From the NCBI GenBank assembly GCA_938048455.1, contig CALIUY010000005.1, forward strand, positions 1-64,000: DNA of 64,000 nucleotides. The letters run 5' to 3'. Each line of letters starts with the position of its first letter. Position 1 is the stretch's first letter. The notes under the pieces were generated by a model. The model saw only the letters and a program-made list of their open reading frames with translations, was not told the origin of the DNA and made no database searches. Position numbers and translations under genes: made by a program. Below, piece by piece: positions 63,927-64,000 of the stretch. The DNA is from an uncultured Desulfobacterales bacterium. Lineage in GTDB: Bacteria > Desulfobacterota > Desulfobacteria > Desulfobacterales > SpSt-501.

Positions 63927-64000
63927 AACGGCCCGCCGCCCGGCGATCCGGGCGGCGATGCCCGCGTCGGCCCGGTCGCGGCGGGCGACGCGGCGGAGGG
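63923..64000 (+). CDS. Start of the next gene in the Mla operon (truncated by the window end)
   Basis: An ATG sharing bases with the mlaD stop (ATGA) opens a frame that stays open for the remaining 26 codons and is strongly Arg/Gly/Pro-rich. By position an MlaC-type lipid-binding protein or an outer-membrane component would be expected, but the visible part shows neither a signal peptide nor a family motif. Confidence 0.35.
   Translation, partial: MKRPAARRSGRRCPRRPGRGGRRGGG

Overview
The window is about 64 kb of GC-rich, gene-dense bacterial chromosome with no RNA gene, CRISPR array or insertion sequence that I could see. The gene content points to an anaerobic, probably sulfate-reducing member of the Desulfobacterota (former Deltaproteobacteria). 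It has a complete Hmc transmembrane redox complex with a 16-heme cytochrome, a complete Tmc complex with a tetraheme cytochrome c3, a single-chain pyruvate:ferredoxin oxidoreductase, an aldehyde:ferredoxin oxidoreductase with its own polyferredoxin, class I fumarase, and many Fe-S and ferritin-like proteins. The species cannot be named from the sequence alone.

Layout. (1) 1-1466: the end of a type II secretion cluster (gspG partial, gspF), leftward. (2) 1577-9781: a catabolic island with a divergent control region. Leftward run a 3-hydroxybutyrate-dehydrogenase-like SDR, a small membrane protein, a TRAP transporter (dctP, dctQ, dctM) and a 3-hydroxyacyl-CoA dehydrogenase. Rightward run the two subunits of a glutaconate-type CoA-transferase, closed by a strong terminator. 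Each arm starts at a well-matched sigma-54 (-24/-12) promoter, and an unusually AT-rich stretch lies between them. (3) 9780-12433: a HerA-like ATPase and a 22-residue hydrophobic peptide. (4) 12662-19925: a ferritin-like protein, two exported proteins (CAP-like, and a frameshifted subtilisin) sharing a Gly7-Cys C-terminal signal, a three-gene leftward operon that includes an ArdC-like protein lacking a zinc ligand, ferritin, and a ferredoxin. (5) 19909-29112: a MATE-like transporter, murB, a penicillin-binding protein 1A, a SPOR protein, a bacterial CULT-domain (cereblon-like) protein, coaE and a small heat shock protein.

(6) 29203-46901: the centre of the window. hmcABCDEF, an unknown hmc-linked protein, a tandem Usp protein, a receiver-only regulator, two receiver-plus-histidine-kinase proteins and a membrane kinase whose periplasmic domain carries c-type-heme motifs run rightward. 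They meet tmcDCBA plus a receiver-only regulator running leftward. This looks like two membrane electron-transfer complexes flanking a dedicated redox-sensing phosphorelay. (7) 47063-52454: fumarase and pyruvate:ferredoxin oxidoreductase. (8) 52461-61191: leftward central carbon genes: an ABM-domain protein, AOR with its Fe-S subunit translationally coupled to pgi, then pyruvate kinase, a phosphohexomutase and phosphoglycerate mutase. (9) 61247-end: an Mla-type lipid transport operon (MlaE, MlaF, MlaD, and a start of the next gene); the MlaF carries a degenerate GGDEF-like C-terminal domain.

Start sites were chosen from ribosome binding sites and family alignment from memory. Many differ from the longest possible reading frame, as stated per gene.
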